In this document: one piece after another, positions 63,901 through 64,000 of the stretch
How the letters are laid out: each line of letters starts with the position of its first letter
How positions within the stretch are numbered: position 1 is the first letter of the stretch
Source of the DNA: Acanthochlamys bracteata
Lineage: Eukaryota; Streptophyta; Magnoliopsida; Pandanales; Velloziaceae
Direction of reading: 5' to 3'
Length of the DNA stretch: 64,000 nucleotides
Assembly: GCA_019914995.1 (NCBI GenBank)
Contig: CM034145.1
Coordinates: 3,346,483-3,410,482, forward strand
Position numbers and translations under genes: made by a program
The notes under the pieces: generated by a model
The model's database searches: none
Told to the model about the DNA's origin: nothing
Seen by the model: only the letters and a program-made list of their open reading frames with translations

Positions 63901-64000
63901 CAGTAAAAGACATCTTATAGGAGAACATTATTCGGTTAAGTGGCATAATAAAAGCAGAACTATATTAGAACAAAAAATCAAGTTAAAACTCTAAACTACT
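45912..64000 (-). repeat. Array B, right arm: tandem ~1003-bp satellite, 18 marker copies, minus orientation, open at window end
   Basis: This is the reverse complement of the left-arm unit. The marker ctctcgatcg occurs at 46027, 47046, 48054, 49043, 50042, 51046, 52035, 53047, 54049, 55045, 56045, 57052, 58050, 59053 (gtctcg), 60051, 61062, 62074 and 63073. The mean period is about 1003 bp. Copies near 54 kb and 57 kb are close to the left arm, while most others carry many small indels at fixed places: the A-run near 'aactcatttttc', and sites holding CAG, CTG or CCG. Open frames of 60-73 codons recur in each unit but vary by indel and are not genes. The copy at 52340-52450 has a small extra duplication of 'gatttcacattcaagttg'. 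Confidence 0.93.

Noticed and set aside
40538-64000. CRISPR-like regular repeats
   Set aside because: The units are about 1 kb, fully homologous along their length, in plant DNA. There are no short repeats with unique spacers.
1-64000. tRNA or rRNA genes
   Set aside because: Apart from the two primer-binding sites, which only match a tRNA 3' end, no cloverleaf-like or rRNA sequence was noticed on either strand.

Overview
The window is plant nuclear DNA from a flowering plant, probably a eudicot. The evidence is an AT-rich background, long-terminal-repeat (LTR) retrotransposon pieces with tRNA-Met primer sites, an endogenous pararetrovirus, AT-rich MITE-like elements, intron-bearing gene remnants, and two families of long tandem repeats. 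I find no intact protein-coding gene, no rRNA or tRNA gene, and nothing prokaryotic. It looks like repeat-rich heterochromatin built up by nested insertion and tandem amplification.

Layout. Positions 1-553 are the 3' end of a Ty1/copia-type LTR that cuts into array A. Positions 554-11719 are array A, a tandem repeat of about 1.4 kb. Its copies point left up to a 100-N assembly gap (6523-6622) and point right after it, so the array is a divergent inverted structure. Positions 11720-13790 are mostly unassigned. Positions 13791-15710 hold a decayed, intron-containing copy of NRPD2/NRPE2, the second-largest subunit of RNA polymerases IV and V. Positions 15711-19480 are unassigned, AT-rich, with one MITE-like element.

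Positions 19481-39375 are a nest of LTR elements of one Ty3/gypsy-like family. A minus-strand element has its primer site at 21260-21271, and a plus-strand solo LTR (23339-26078) is inserted in its LTR. A solo LTR with a perfect 5-bp target duplication ATTAA (27143-35718) is split by a rearranged endogenous caulimovirid (about 28169-33900). A third LTR piece lies at 38241-39375. A PPR-like pseudogene (about 36595-38000) and two more MITE-like copies lie at or beyond the right side of this nest.

Positions 39509-39619 look like one orphan exon of an unrecognised gene. Positions 40538-64000 are array B, a tandem repeat of about 1.0 kb. Six copies point right (40538-45911) and eighteen point left (45912 to the window end), meeting at a sequenced, gap-free inversion point. 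Units of both arrays carry short coding-looking blocks bordered by splice-like sites, so both satellites seem to derive from genes.

The strongest observations are the two inverted satellite arrays, the virus-in-solo-LTR nest with one viral edge at the primer-binding site, the Pol IV/V subunit pseudogene, and a systematic pattern in the right half of array B where copy differences cluster at CHG (mainly CAG/CTG) sites and homopolymers. That last pattern suggests a read or polishing artefact of methylated satellite DNA as much as real divergence.
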